Source: Artemisia argyi
Lineage: Eukaryota; Streptophyta; Magnoliopsida; Asterales; Asteraceae
Reading direction: 5' to 3'
NCBI GenBank assembly: GCA_030686995.1
Contig: CM060680.1
Location: forward strand, 85,433,104-85,497,103
Length of the DNA stretch: 64,000 nt
Made by a program: the position numbers and the translations under genes. Shown in pieces: positions 23,003 to 36,834 of this stretch. The notes under the pieces are model-generated. The model saw nothing but the letters and a program-made list of their open reading frames with translations. It ran no database searches and was not told where the DNA came from. Position 1 is the stretch's first letter. Every line of letters starts with the position of its first letter.

Positions 23003-25957
23003 GAGGTCAAAAATGTTGAGAAAACTGATGACTTTCCCGAGGTTGAACTTAAGGACTTGCCGCCTCATCTTGAATATGCTTTTCTGGAGGGTGATGATAA
23101 ATTACCCGTCATAATTGCCAAAGACTTAAGTGATGAGGAAAAGGCTGCTCTCATAAAGGTTTTGAAGTCTCATAAACAAGCAATTGCTTGGCGACTCCCC
23201 GACATCAAGGGCATTGACCCTGAATTTTGTACTCATAAGATTTTAATGGAGGACGACTTCAAACCTGCAGTCCAACAACAAAGAAGGGTGAATCCAAAAA
23301 TTCACGAGGTTATCAAACAAGAAGTTTTAAAACTTCTTGATGCCGGATGGATTTACCCTATCTCGGACAGTCCTTGGGTCAGCCCAATTCATTGTGTTCC
23401 AAAAAAGGGTGGCATTACTGTTGTCACAAATGAGGAGAATGAGTTGATTCCAACTCGTTTGGTTACGGGTTGGCGCGTCTGCATTGACTATCGTAAGTTA
23501 AATGACGCCACCCGAAAGGATCATTTTCCTCTGCCCTTTATGGATCAGATGCTCGAGAGATTAGCGGGGAATGAGTATTATTGCTTCCTCGATGGTTTCT
23601 CGGGTTACTTTCAGATTCCCATTGATCCGCAAGATCAGGAAAAGACCACGTTCACGTGCCCCTACGGAGCTTTTGCTTATAAACGTATGCCATTCGGCTT
23701 ATGTAATGCTCCGGGCACGTTTCAAAGATGTATGATGTCTATTTTTTCCGACATGATCGGGAAAACTATGGAGGTCTTCATGGACGATTTTTCGGTCATT
23801 GGGGATTCGTTTCAGTCATGCCTCTCCCATTTAGACAACATGCTAAAACGTTGTGAAGACACAAAGTTATGTCTAAATTGGGAGAAGAGTCACTTTATGG
23901 TCAAAGAGGGCATTGTCCTCGGCCATAAAATTTCAAAGAACGGTATTGAGGTTGACAAAGCCAAAGTGGATGTCATTGCAAAATTACCTCATCCCACTAC
24001 TGTGAAAGGTGTTAGGAGCTTTTTGGGTCACGTCGGTTTCTATCGTAGGTTTATTCAAGATTTTTCTAAAATCGCCCGGCCTATGACCCATCTCCTCGAA
24101 AAGGATGCTCCTTTTATCTTCTCCCCAGAGTGCATCAAAGCTTTTGAAACACTTAAGAAAAAGCTTACCGAGGCACCGATTCTTGTTGCCCCCGATTGGG
24201 ACTTGCCCTTCGAGCTCATGTGTGATGCTAGTGATTATGCTATAGGGGCAGTCTTGGGGCAACGAAAAACAAAACATTTTCAGCCTATACACTATGCCAG
24301 CAAAACTATGACCGAGGCTCAAAGCCATTACACCACCACCGAAAAAGAATTATTAGCTGTGGTGTATGCTTTTGAAAAATTCCGGCCATACTTGATACTG
24401 ACCAAAAGCATAGTGTATACGGATCACTCGGCTTTGAAGTACCTTTTTGCAAAACAAGATGCAAAGCCGAGACTTCTTCGTTGGGTTCTCCTCCTGCAAG
24501 AATTTGATATCATAATTCGTGATAAAAAAGGAGCTGAGAACCTAGCTGCTGATCATCTCTCCCGTTTGGAAAACCCCCATCAAGATGTTTTCGAGAGGAA
24601 AGAAATTAATGAAACATTCCCTCTCGAGACACTCAATGCGGTTTCCTTCCGTGGAGATTCTGTTACCCCATGGTTTGCCGATTTTGCAAACTACCTTGCG
24701 GGTAACTTCATTGTGAAAGGGATATCGTCCCAACAGAAAAATAAATTCTTTAAAGATGTGAAACATTATTTCTGGGACGACCCCTACCTCTTTAAAATCT
24801 GTGCGGATCAAGTCATCCGGCGGTGTGTATATGGTCAAGAAGCCACTGAAATTCTTAAGGCTTGCCATGCTGGTCCCACGGGGGGCCACCACAATCCAAA
24901 TTACACTTCCAAAAAGGTGTTTGATTCCGGTTTCTTTTGGCCCACGATTTACAAGGATGCCCAAGAATTGGTCAAATCCTGTGACGCTTGTCAACGTCAC
25001 GGGAATATTTCACAAAAGAATGAAATGCCACAAAATGCAATCCAAGTTTGTGAAATATTTGACGTATGGGGCATTGACTTTATGGGGCCATTTCCATCAT
25101 CTCATGGAAACAAGTATATAATCGTGGCTGTTGACTATTTGTCAAAATGGGTTGAAGCAAAAGCTTTACCCACTAATGATGCCCGAGTAGTCGTGAAATT
25201 TTTGAAAGCTCTCTTTGCTCGATTTGGAACTCCACGTGCTATAATTAGTGATCGTGGTACGCATTTTTGCAATGAAAAATTCGATAAAGTCATGCAAAAG
25301 TATGGTGTAACTCACCGTCTTTCTACTGCGTACCACCCTCAAACAAGTGGACAAGTAGAAGTTTCCAATCGAGGCATAAAGAGAATATTGGAAAGAACCG
25401 TTGGGGAAAATCGTGCATCTTGGTCGGATAAATTAGATGATGCACTTTGGGCTTTCCGTACGGCTTACAAAACACCCATCGGGTGTACGCCTTACAAGCT
25501 TGTGTACGGGAAAGCGTGCCATCTTCCGATCGAGCTTGAGCATAAAGCCTATTGGGCTCTCAAGCATGCCAATTTCGACCTTAAAACTGCGGGTGATCAT
25601 AGGAAAGTTCAACTGAATGAATTAAACGAACTTTGTGATCAAGCTTACGAGAACTCTTTTATCTACAAAGAAAAGACAAAGAAGATTTATGACTCAAAAA
25701 TCAAAAACCGCGTTTTTAACGTTGGTGATCGAGTCATTCTTTTCAACTCTAGACTCAAGATCTTCTCGGGAAAGCTCAAAACCCGATGGACTGGTCCATT
25801 CACTATCGTTAAGGTTTATCCTTATGGCACCGTCGAGTTATCTCAAAATGACGGCCCTAATTTCAAAGTGAATGGACATCGTTTGAAACACTACTTTGGA
25901 GAGGACATACCATCCATGGTTGTCCCGGATCTCCAAACTTTCCCCAAGGAGAATTAA
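23003..25957 (+). pseudogene. Athila pol: reverse transcriptase, RNase H, integrase
   Basis: One open frame of about 985 codons without its natural upstream part. Residue numbers count from 23057. Reverse transcriptase: [11 protein letters not shown] near 140 and FMDDFSV near 241. RNase [14 protein letters not shown] near 389, then TEKELLAVV and TDHSALKYL. Integrase: H-H near 603-608 and CDACQRHG near 643. The D-D-E core follows, with WGIDFMGP near 673, ISDRGTHF near 731 and GQVEVSN near 767, then a GPF-type end (TGPFTIV). No chromodomain was seen, as expected for Athila. The catalytic residues are all present, so inactivation comes from the upstream frameshift and stops. Confidence 0.9.
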
Positions 25958-26820
25958 ATTCGGGGATCGAGTCAAGCTAGCGACTCGATGAACAAAAACA
26001 ATAGCACAATACGGGTTTTCACCCGTATCTCTGGTTTCTTTCTACTTTCTACCACCCTAGTGTGGGGGAATGGCCAACCCCCCGCTAATTTGAAAATGTA
26101 TATATGTATATAAGTTCAAAAAAAAAAAAAAATGTGTGATTGTATGTACAGATAAATAAAGTGAAAAATACAAAACAATATTTCCACAGTTAGCTTCGAA
26201 TATTATCTTTTTACGTTCATAGGTTCGGCATAATAGCCGAGACTTTGAATATTGAGGACAATATTCATTTCTAAGTGTGGGGGGGAAATTCTAGCGAATT
26301 TGATCGCAAAATACTTTCAAATACCCCCATTTTGGCTCAAAATTTTTTCACTTTATTTCAAAATTTTTGGGGTAATCAGTCCGCCGTGTCTAAACGACAA
26401 AAGGGATTGGCTAATCCAGGAGCAAACGGCTCTTGGTAAAGATATCTCAAATTCGTTTATGGCTTGCAATTTGCCCAAAATTGTATGGTTCCTCAACTCC
26501 CCAAAAACAAATGAGTTGGCTAGCCCGCAAGATTATGGCTTGTGGTAAAGGCCGTGGAAAAACCATAATTGGTAATCAGCTCACCAAGATGTTGACTATT
26601 CCATCAAGAGCTGGCTAGTCCAGAAGCAAACGGCTTTTAGTAAAGACTAATCAAATCCGTTGACAGCTGGTGATTTGCTCAAAATCACACGGTTATCAGG
26701 TGTGCCACAGTTCTTACACCTGGCTACTCCAGAAGTGATGGCTTTTGGTAAAGAGTTTCAAATCCATTAAGTTTTTCTCAAAAGATTGCTAGGGACTAGC
26801 AATAGTTTAGTGTGGGGGAT
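25958..26820 (+). other. Athila 3' untranslated part and polypurine tract
   Basis: Holds the motif GAGGACAATATTCA followed by AAGTGTGGGGGGG near 26253-26285, a conserved mark of this family that is also seen inverted near 31000. A degenerate repeat of about 110 bp follows at 26395-26780, built around 'GGCTA..CCAG.AGCAAACGGCTT..GTAAAGA'. The stretch ends in the polypurine tract TAGTGTGGGGGAT at 26808-26820. No env-like frame is visible. Confidence 0.75.
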
Positions 26821-29800
26821 TGATGAGTGTGTAAATACTCATCATTTTTATCGTATCTGAACTGCCAAAACATCCAAAAACACTCAAATACGCATCAAAA
26901 TACATAATTTATCCCAAAAGTGTGTTTTATATGTTTTAGATGCAAAACATTTAAAAACAAATGAAAAACGAACAAAGTTTGCACAATTGGCAGTTTCAGT
27001 CCCTCAAGTTTCAAAAATTGACAAAACTAGTCCCTGGAAGTTTAAAACGAAAGAAAAGTCAACCCAAGGCATGGAAAAGTCAAAAATTATGAAAAACGAT
27101 CCTTAGGTAAAAAGTTTGAGAAAATTACATGTTTGGTCCCTGTACTTTGCAATTTGGCAAAAATGGTCCCTGCAGTTTGGAAAATTACACAAATGGTCCC
27201 TGGGGTTTTGAAATATAAAAATTATCAAAAATTGCCCTTGTACTATTCACATGTGTCAAAAATAGTCCTTGTTGCAAGTTTGTAACATTGGCAGTTTTAG
27301 TCCTTAAAGTTTCAGCAGTTTGCAATTTTAGTCCCTGGGAAATTTAAATTGTAAATTTACATGAAAGGTCCTTGTGGAATTATAACTTGGCATAAGTGGT
27401 CTATGAATCAAGTTTGGAAAAGTGTCAATTCCAGCCCCCCATTTTCAGTAAATTACAAAATTAGTCCTTGTGTAAAATTTCAACTCAAACCAAACGGATC
27501 CTAATAACTAATACTACTCCCCAATCCAAACAAAACCCCTACACTCCAATCCAGCCCACTCACTCACCTCTCCTTGGCCCATCACCATAACAGCCCAATC
27601 CCACCCATGCGTATTATTTAGAACGGTCAGACTTTGACCGTTTGACCCATTGACCTCTTCATCCCCAAAATAAGACCACCCCGTAACCTGCAAACCTCTG
27701 CAACCTTCATCATCACCCCCCCCCTCAACACTCAACCATCATAACCTATCCCTCTTGCACCCCATCCAAACACTACCCTCCAAAACTAACCTCTGGCTTC
27801 AATTATCTCAAAGAAACAGACAAAAAAGGAGTTGGGCGCCAAAGAATTTAAACGACTGAGATTACTTGTTTTGATCCTAGGGTTGGTAATTCAAGCTGGG
27901 AAAAGCTCAAAGGGTCCCACAAAACCCTAATGTGGAGCTATAAGAAGAAGAGAAGCAGTGAAGACTAGTGTTAGAATTTTTAGTTTAATTTTGTTGTGTT
28001 CAAATTTAATGTAACTTTTCAATTTCAGTAAACTCAATGTTGTAATCTGTTTCATTATCAATAATATAAGTTCTTTATTCAGCAATTCCAATTTTCAAGT
28101 TAAATTCTAGTTTACTCAAAAATATAAAAAATAAAAAAAAATAGAAAAGAAAATGAAAAATAAAGAGGTTGAGATGAAGAAGACAGAAATGGAGCATGGT
28201 GTATCAAGAATGGTAATGGTTTAGAGCTCTGGGGAGCATAGGTTTATGAACTTGGCCCTGGTTCTCACTAAATGCTTGGCTTGGGAACTTTTGTAAGCAA
28301 TTTTCCAAAATTTCATGGCTTATAAATGTTTCTTGTGTTTATATATGAATTATCCATATTTTTATGTTTATTAAGAGTATTGATGATGATTTGAACCCAT
28401 TAAGTTGTTTGTTGTTGTTTAGATTAATAGTTGGTACCTCAAGTTAGTTAACTGCCATATAGCTTATTTTCCTCCCCATAAGTGTTAATCTCTTCATTGT
28501 CTGTGTTTCTAAGCTCATTTATGTCTCACAACTAATAAAAGATTTGGTTTAGAGATAGCTTCATCAATCTGTGTGGGTTTCTGTCTCAAAAATTCATAAT
28601 AGACAACTAAAAGGGGTGTTTGGGAATAGGTGTTACCCTGAGTTCCAGGGTGAGTTTGTGGTTGTTTTCTGTTTTAAGAAGTCACAATAGGTATAAATAA
28701 GTTAGGTATAGTATAAAATCAAATGGTCTTTTTATAAAAAGTCAATTTCCCTTTAATCATTTCATAATCTGTTAACTGTTAGGCTATTTAGTTCAAGTTT
28801 TTGTTAAAACAGTAGATAATTAGTTAATATCACTCAATATCATCTCATCTTAACTTAGTATATCATAATAAGTTGCTAGAAGTCAGCCAAATCTCACAAA
28901 ATTCAAACTGTTAAGCTTTACTAAAAAGGTCAAAAGTTCAATCTCAGATTTTAGCAAAAATAACAAGAATTAATATGAACTTTGTGTTTGGATTTGAGGT
29001 CTGAAAATTCTTGTGGGTAGACTCTACCAGCTGAACTTTAGATTTCTACAAAGTTTATATTTTTGTGATTTTTTTTAAGTGACCAAAGTGCCCTTGGAAG
29101 TGGGCTGCAGGGCAAGGTTGTCCCCTTCTCAGATCAGACCTCCGTTCAACCCACCACCTTTGGTGGCATTTTGTGGGCACCCCAGTGGGTCCCACACTTC
29201 ACTTTTGGGTCCTTACAACCCCCCTCCTACCAGGGAGTGAAGATTGACCATTGCTTTGACCTCTAGACCACCGGACCCCACCTGAAATTGCTTCCCAAGA
29301 TTGTCCCCATTCTGTCTCAGATTTGTAATAAGCTAACTGCTTATTTGTGTTAAGTGGCTTATTCAAGGCACTTAACTGGTTGATTCTTGCTTATTCAAGT
29401 TCATGTAACTCAGAGAGACCAATATTCATCATTGTGGACCCCACCTTCCTTCATTTGAGCTTAATTCCTTCCACAGTCAACAAAAGTCAACTGTTGGGTG
29501 AATAAGCACTCAAAGTGCCTATTTTTGGGTTGTGAAAAAAGTGTTTTCATAAAAAGTTTCTGTTTTTAGTGTATAATTAGTTTGGAAAAAGAAAAAAACG
29601 CCAAAAACCAATTTTTATTTTAGTGACAGCTTCTATTTAATAGGATTTATCATTTTAATTTTCTTTTTAGCTTATTTATAAGCAATATATCATTTTTATA
29701 TTTTTAGTAAATCTCTTTTAGGTTAAAATAATTCTAGAAAATTTTCCAGAATTTTCTTTTGTTTTTAGTGGTTTTTATAATTAATTTTAGTTTAATTAAG

Positions 29801-30600
29801 TTTTAATTAATATTAAGTAATTAAATAGCATAATTAGATTTTATAAAGTACAGCCTAGTTTTTATAATTTTTCTAGCTTTTATTTAAGTTAAAACATTTT
29901 TATAAATTTTTCTAGAATTTGTATTGTTCATTTTCTATTTTTTATAATTTAATTAGTTTAATTGGTAATTAATTAGTAATTAGATTAATAATTAGTAAAT
30001 TAGTTTAAAAATACATAAAATAAACTTTTTATAATTTTTTAGGATTCCAGTGATGGTTAATTAGGTTTGTAAAATTTTTCTTAATTTTCTAAGTCTTTTT
30101 AGTATTTTTAATAAATCTAATTAGTTAATTAGTTAATAAATAGATAATTAGTAATTAATTAATAATAAATAATTAAATAGTGTAAAAATAATTTTTCTTT
30201 TTCTTAAAATTTTCTTTATTTATTAGGATTGTAAAAATAATAATTTTACACTTGTAACCCTTTCCATCCATCAGTTGTACTTTTTGTTTCGTTCGTCTGC
30301 GTACGTTTTTAATTAAAACGTACGTTTTTAGGTTTTAGCTCAAATCTTTGTAATCTTAATTCCCGTAATCAATCACGTAGCTTTCCTAAGCTATATTTGT
30401 CAATAATTTCCAAATAATTCTTATCACAACCCTTTTCTGTGAATAATCACCCGATCACAAGTACGCTAAAGCACAATCCACACCTCGTCGGGACATAACG
30501 ACCTGGTGATACCCTTTATTACCCGGAAGCATTGATCTAGGCTCTTTGACTTTGTTGACTATTATTTGGTCAATATAAGTTGACGGTTTAGCATCAATCA
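26821..30600 (+). repeat. 3' LTR of Athila element
   Basis: 3780 bp, from TGATGAGTGTGTAAATACTC to CATCAATCA. Its first 24 bases form a palindrome (TGATGAGTGT...ACTCATCA), also seen in the solo LTR ending at 38042. The last 300 bp contain a GC-richer block (CACCTCGTCGGGACATAACG) before the end. Confidence 0.93.
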
Positions 30601-31862
30601 GTTATCCTAATGCCTCTTATCATGTAGTAAATCCTAACTACACGAATGTAGTCTCACTAGCGGTCTCGGGATGAATCACTAACGCAAGTTCTATAATCTA
30701 AGTACTACCGGTACACTCACAAGCATTAAAGATAAATGCTTTTTCCTAAAGATCTAGGGGCGAACCTCACATATTTGGGGTGACAATTTTTGAGTGATAC
30801 GGTTTTTGTGCTAGTCATATAACTCCTATCCATGAGACGCTTATTAAGACTAAAGTTTCACTCCTATATGTTGCAAAAAATTTTAAATTTGGTGCTAAAA
30901 TTGCCCTAACAAGTATTTCTCTCAGTTTTATTACACATCTACTATTAAACAAACAAAAATCAAACGCAATTGTAGTCTCTAAGGAATCTTCATTTACCCC
31001 CACCTTACACTTAAGCTGAACATTGTCCCCAATGTTCAATTAAAAGATGTAAAAGTAAAGAAAATGAAAGAATGAAACAATTACTCCCTTGATTCGTTCG
31101 GTGTGGATAATGTGGTAACATGTTTAGATCCTCCTCCAAGAAAATGAACATGGAAAAGCTTCTTTTCAGAAATGTAAATCATCTTCTTGTCCAATATAAC
31201 CTGTTAAATCTGAGAAAACATACACGAACAACCTTGCGTAAAATCGGCGGTAAATTCTATATAAAATTATATCCTAGAAAGCAAGTAAAGATATAATCCT
31301 TCTGGAATGAATATTTGCAGTTTCCTGGAGTTTAGAAGTTAAAGATTTTACGAAACTTTACAATTCTGGCAGAAAAATAAAACTTGCAAAATTTATACCT
31401 TACGTCGTTAGGTTGAAATGCCAGACGCCGTCAGATTGATCTGACAGAAATTTTATATTTTGTTTTCAGAAAATTTCTAGAAAAACCTGTGCCTTAATTC
31501 CTGGAATTCCTTCAAAATATTCATTATTACTCGATAAAAGCATTTGACTCAAACAAATACTAATATGCATGTTAATTTAACATTGTTATCGTCCATGTTC
31601 AACTTGTTCTTAAAAACAAATTTGGATTTCCCTTACACTTATCTTTTGCAAAATACCTTTATATGTAGTTAAGACGAAGTTAAAAACAAAATAAAACATT
31701 TTTAAAACTTAATTTGAAACATGAACCATAAACAATATAAATAAAACATACACAAACAAACAAATAAAGCTTGAGTTGCCTCCCAAGAAGCGCTTTTCTT
31801 TATTAACGAGTCTTGTAGCTATACTCAAAGTCATTCTACGTTTTCCTATTTAACTTACGCGC
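30601..31862 (-). mobile_element. 3' remnant of another Athila-like element
   Basis: On the minus strand it carries TTCTTGGGAGGCAACTCAAG near 31770, a post-pol mark of Athila/Tat elements. GGGGACAATGTTCAGCTTAA then GTGTAAGGTGGGGG follow near 31030-31000, matching the motif at 26253-26285 of element 2. No pol sequence or complete LTR remains. The right edge is the LTR of element X and the left edge the Athila 3' LTR. The 74-codon frame at 30815 is considered noise. Confidence 0.65.
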
Positions 31863-33283
31863 TGATGTGTGGGGTTTGCACCAGGCTTTACCTCTCGAGG
31901 GATCTCGAGAAGCTTACAACCCCCACCAGGCAGTGTACCTGATCGATGTAGTATAGTATAATAACAAGTACCGGGGGATTGATCGTTCAGCTAGGAATAG
32001 TGTCGCTAGGATTAGAAAACCTAAAGACTAGGTCTAGAGATGAGAGATGATTCTTTTTGTATTTTTTATATTTTTAAGAAAGCAAGTAAAAATCTCGGGT
32101 TTGAAGGATTTGGGCGGAATTAGTTGCTAGTCAACTAACCCAATACTAAGATGCAATCAAAATAAAATACTAAAAATGAAAATAAAACTATATTAAACTA
32201 AAGTTGTGAGCAATAAGTGGGAGAAATGTGTTTACTTAGATTTCACTACTCCCTAGATATCTTTTACACGTTAATTACTTGTTATAGTTGCGTGCATGAC
32301 GGATTGTATTCCTTAATACCATTCATGGGGTGGCGTACTTACTTCCCCAATCCTATGAGTGCCTACTTCACTCCTATGTCGAGCCGGCTAAGAAGCTCCT
32401 AACATGGGATCATTAGAATTTACTCATGCATTAAATACAACCAATAAAACCTAGTACACATCGGTTCATGTTTCCTAAGACGTTCAAGCATGTTACACAA
32501 TGGAGATCTGCCAGTTTTCTTAAGCCTAACATTGAAATCATTCATCCAATACAACCATAAACAAGTAATCAACACATAATTAACATCTAGGTTTCATTAG
32601 ATCTAAGCAAACACAAGATAAATCTAGCCTAGCATGTTGAAATCAAGACAAGCACAAGATATAGACAACCAACACATAGACATATTGATTGAATTAAGAG
32701 AAGACTTATCTCAATAGCACATGAAAGGATTCAAGGGGTGAAAACCCTTGAATTTACTGTAAAATACGAGCTAGGGTTCACAAAGTTTGGCCCTAGGGTT
32801 TCTCCACACAAGTTCTTCTTTATGAATGAAAAATAGAAAACTATATATAAATTTAAGATGGTGACGGCGTCAAGAACAAATGTCTGACGCCGTCATCTCG
32901 CCGCCAAATAGTTCCTCGGACTGCCTAGATCTGGATCTGACGCCGTCATGTGTACACCTTTTGCATGCCGTCATGATTTTAACTCTTGACGCTCTAGTTG
33001 TGACGCCTTCAGGTTTCTTCTGGGTCGTCATGGTTTTTACTCTTGACGTCGTCTGGAATTTCCTCTTGACACCGTCATACATTGTTCCCAGCATGGAAAA
33101 TTAAGTCTTTGGCGTTTTCTTCACTTTTATGCTCCAAAAACGTCCGAATTGCTTCCTTTTCCAGATTTCACTCCCAAAGTACCTAAAATCACAAAAGGAA
33201 CGATTTAGGGTAATATTTGATCAAATAAATTCAATTCCGGGCTTAAATGACCCCCTAAAAGTGGTTCATTTTTCGCCTCATCA
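31863..33283 (-). repeat. 3' LTR of element X
   Basis: 1421 bp, minus-strand TGATGAGG... to ...ACACATCA. It shares with 38056-39496 the blocks CCACCAGGCAGTGTACCTGA, GGGATTGATCGTT, GAGAGATGATTCTTTTTGTA and TTAAATGACCCCCTAAAAG. It contains a cluster of TGACG/CGTCA words at 32860-33080. Confidence 0.85.
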
Positions 33284-34091
33284 CGCGGCAACTCAAAACT
33301 CTTAATCCATTCTTTATCACGTTTGTATTCAGGGTCTAAATTCATGCAACCTGAATAATATGTTTGCTTCCTCTCGTAGTAAACATCATTATGAATTCCG
33401 TCATCCTTAATCTCATAGGGTCGAATCACATCAACTGGTAAATTCTCGATGTCCTTTAATTCTTCCCTCATGTGAGGCATCATAAAAGTGATCTTTTCTA
33501 ACCCATTAGTAAACTTAACTATTCCCTTATCATGATCACAACACATCTTAGCTGCCTCAACGAAAGGTTGCCCTAGAACAATTTCACCTAAATAAGGGTC
33601 TATAATACCTCTAACATCTTCTAGGATCACAAAGTCGCATTGGTAAGCGAAGTTTCCTATAAAGATGTGTACCCCTTCTATTCTCCTAACAAAATTACAT
33701 AGTCGATTAGGCTTATAGGGGTCTTTTCTGGGGTTCAACCTTTCATTTGAGATGTAATCCAGTTGTAGTAAAGCCTAGACATAATATTCATGGGTGCTTT
33801 TAAGTCAATGTATGTATGCTCTCTAAACATACAACCAACCATGCAAGGGATTTTGATGTTCCTATAGTTATGCTTCCTAATCCATGGTTTCTTCCTATAT
33901 TTCAAGGGACAAGGGTGTTTCAAGAGGAATCTATGGTAACTCAATTCCTCAGGAGTTGGAGAGAAATTTGTAAACTCAATTTTCATCCGGATTGGTTTAT
34001 TAAGCTCCTTAGATGCGTTAATTTCCCTCTTTCTTTGTTTACGCGCTAAAATCCTCTTGCTGATTCCCAAACTTCGATTCTCAATATCCAT
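33205..34091 (-). pseudogene. Retropepsin-like protein of element X, frameshifted
   Basis: Two overlapping minus-strand frames (34091-33735 and 33738-33205) form one gene of about 295 residues broken by a one-base shift at about 33737. The first half is basic, then reaches IPCMVGCMFREHTYIDL and APMNIMSRLYYNWI. The second continues with CNFVRRIEGVHIFIGNFAYQ, then DFVILED and GEIVLGQPFVEAA, the beta-strand pattern of a retropepsin-like domain. Where Athila proteases have DLGAS, this has DLKAP, so the flexible Gly is missing. Similar proteins are, from memory, abundant in Asteraceae annotations. The frame ends 79 bp inside the 3' LTR. Proteolytic activity is doubtful. Confidence 0.7.
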
Positions 34092-34230
34092 AATGACACA
34101 CCTTATACGAACAAAGACACAAAGAAAAAGATAGACTAAATAAATCCTATAAAAATAAAATAAAAATCTAACTAGAAAGGAATCTAGTGAGTAGACCCAA
34201 TAAAACTAAGATTCAACCTAAGCAATAACT

Positions 34231-34248
34231 ATTCCCTGGCAGCGGCGC
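34231..34248 (-). promoter_or_regulatory. Inner half of element X primer-binding site
   Basis: Minus-strand GCGCCGCTGCCAGGGAAT. Together with TTTTTTGGCGCC at 38043-38054 it makes one tRNA-Asp-type site, split by the solo LTR. The five bases GGCGC (plus strand, 34244-34248) are the target duplication. Confidence 0.85.
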
Positions 34249-36748
34249 TGACTGAATCAATTTAGTATATAGTATAGTATTTCTCAAAGGAATTGCTAAG
34301 AAATAAGCAAAACCTGAGGTCGTAGTCTGTGTGAAGGTGTGAATGGAATTTCGAATTCCCGGTTCGTGAAAAGTGTCGTTAAAGTGGGAAAAAGTGATTT
34401 TAATGAGAATTACACTAATGAATATGAAAATGAAGCACAATTAATCACTTAAGCACGTAATTCAAATAAGGCAACCTAAAACGCAACGTAGAAGAAAAAA
34501 CCGTAAGCTAAAACGTAAACACGCGAAATAAAAAGTGAAATTTAAGCTATACTAATCCTACGGGCTTGAAAATAATTTTCCTAAGTTAAAAATGATAAAA
34601 GAAAATTTTGAGAAAAAGAAAAATATTTTTTTTGACTTTTTATTTAATTTTTATGAATTAAAAACTAATTTAACTAATTAAAAATTAAAAGAAAATGGAA
34701 ATTAAGTGAGAAAAATACCAAATTAATTTTGAAAATTCTAAAATAACTAAAAACTAATTTTAAAACTGAAAATATATTTTTTTGGCTTTTTGTGTAATTT
34801 TTATGAATTAAAAACTATTTAAACTAATTAAAAAGTAATAAAATTCAAATAAAATTGAAATTAAATGAGAAAAATGCAAAATTAATTTCTTAAAATCTAA
34901 AATAAATGAAAACTAATTTCTAAAATATTTTTGGATTTTTTTAGGCTTTTTCTGATTTTTTTGGAATTTTTGGTATTTAAAAAGTATTAATAATGGAATA
35001 AAAACTAAATTTAAATAAACAAAAAATAGCAAAATAATTCAGAAAAATATGAAAAATTCAGAAAAAATCTAAAATATTAATCTAAATCTAGGAAAAATTT
35101 ATCAACTAGAAAATAAGCTAGAAAAGTGCTGATTAGCTTAAAACTGCTTATTAGGAAGTGCTTATTGATAAGCACACCTTGACCAACTTTGACCCATCTT
35201 TGAACAGATGTTTCTTAGGCTCAAATAAACTCAAATGATTAGAAGTAAAGCCAAAAAGAACACAAAAACATAGACAATGACCAAAACAGTGGGTTAAGCA
35301 CTAAGTGGAATAAGCAGTAGCCGAACAGAATAAGCTAGGAGCAAAAAGTCAATGAGAAAAGTAACTAGGAGCACAAAGGAACTGATATGGATCACAAATA
35401 ACAAATTCCAAGCTATAAATCACACTTGCAGCCCTAAAACTGAAAACAGTCACTAGCTTAAACCATTCAACTTATCAAGTCAAATAAGCAGTTTAAATGA
35501 GCTTATGAGTGTGAACTTATGGGGGCAAATGTTACTCTGACTTACTGAGAGACTATAAACACCAGAAAAACTCACTTAAAAACTGATTAGATAACCTAAA
35601 AGTTGCCCAAAAAGCTTATACAATTTGATGGTGCAGGGGATAGGTTGATTCAAAAAGACAACTTAGAACCTAATTTCCAATAAGCAGATAAGAACCAAAC
35701 CTAAATTTTCTTGTTGATTTTGATTCCCTTACTTCCAAACTTCCAAAATCAGCAAAAACAACTTAATTTCAAACAGTATTGTGTCCTACAAGTGCTTCCA
35801 AATATCTATCTATTTATGATGTTCTATGTTATTTGACTTTTTTAAATGCAATCTAAATTTGACTAAAGTGAGATTTAATTGAACCTAAATGACTACTGTT
35901 GATATAATAAGCTATTATGAACTTAAAATAAGCTATATAAACTACTATTGTAACTAACTATAAGCTTATGCAACCTAATTATCCTAACAGTTATGCTAAT
36001 GATGAGGATATAAGATGTTTTGACTTTTTATGTTATACTACTGAATTTTATGCAAGATAAGACCTAATATTACCCTAAGTATTATTTCTAAGCAAACAAT
36101 AACCTCTGAAACACCAATAAAACCAGCAAACCTCCCTATTCCAAACACCCTATAATGTAACTGTTATGATTTAATAACTAAGCAACTAAGTCCTAAGCAA
36201 TCCAAATCACCAACTAAATTCAGATTATGATCAAACAAACTCTAAATAAACCAGAATCACAGATCTCAATCACAACTACCAATTAAAACACAGAATCAAT
36301 AGATGACAGATGCATAAACAGAAGTAGAACTCAAACTTACTAAAACTAAACTAGAATGATGAAAACTATTATTATTATAGCTAAATAACCACTAATATGC
36401 AGAAATGAACAAGCAGAAACAGAATCAATGCTACTACTTCTAATTATGCAAAAAAAAAGAAAGTAAAATGAACACTTACAAGCTTAATCCCCCTCAGCAT
36501 GAAAAGAGGGGGTTCACTATGCTAGCCTGTCTTTGGACAGGCCAATTGGCTCCTTATGGACTGTCAATACTCCACTGAATAAGCTGTGCTTATTGAAATA
36601 AGCTATCTTTGACTTTTGTTGACTTTGTGGATAATTTGAATTATAAATGTAATTAAGCTACTAATAAACTCACAACAGTTATATAGAACTGAAATAAGCT
36701 TATATGAATTAAGAAAAAGCTAATTGAAGATGAAATTAATCAAATGAA

Positions 36749-36834
<86 letters not shown>

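Larger units (their letters stand above)
15907..30600 (+). mobile_element. Athila-type Ty3 retrotransposon (element 2)
   Basis: A 14.7-kb plus-strand element with LTRs of 3.7-3.8 kb, a tRNA-Asp-type primer-binding site, gag with protease, a long pol frame and an 860-bp 3' untranslated part. The DLGASINLMP protease, FMDDFSV reverse transcriptase block and tRNA-Asp priming fit the Athila/Tat group, Athila in particular. No env-like ORF was seen after pol. The 5' LTR lacks its first 76 bp, so no target duplication can be scored. Gag-pol carries one frameshift and two stops, so the copy is probably inactive. Confidence 0.92.
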
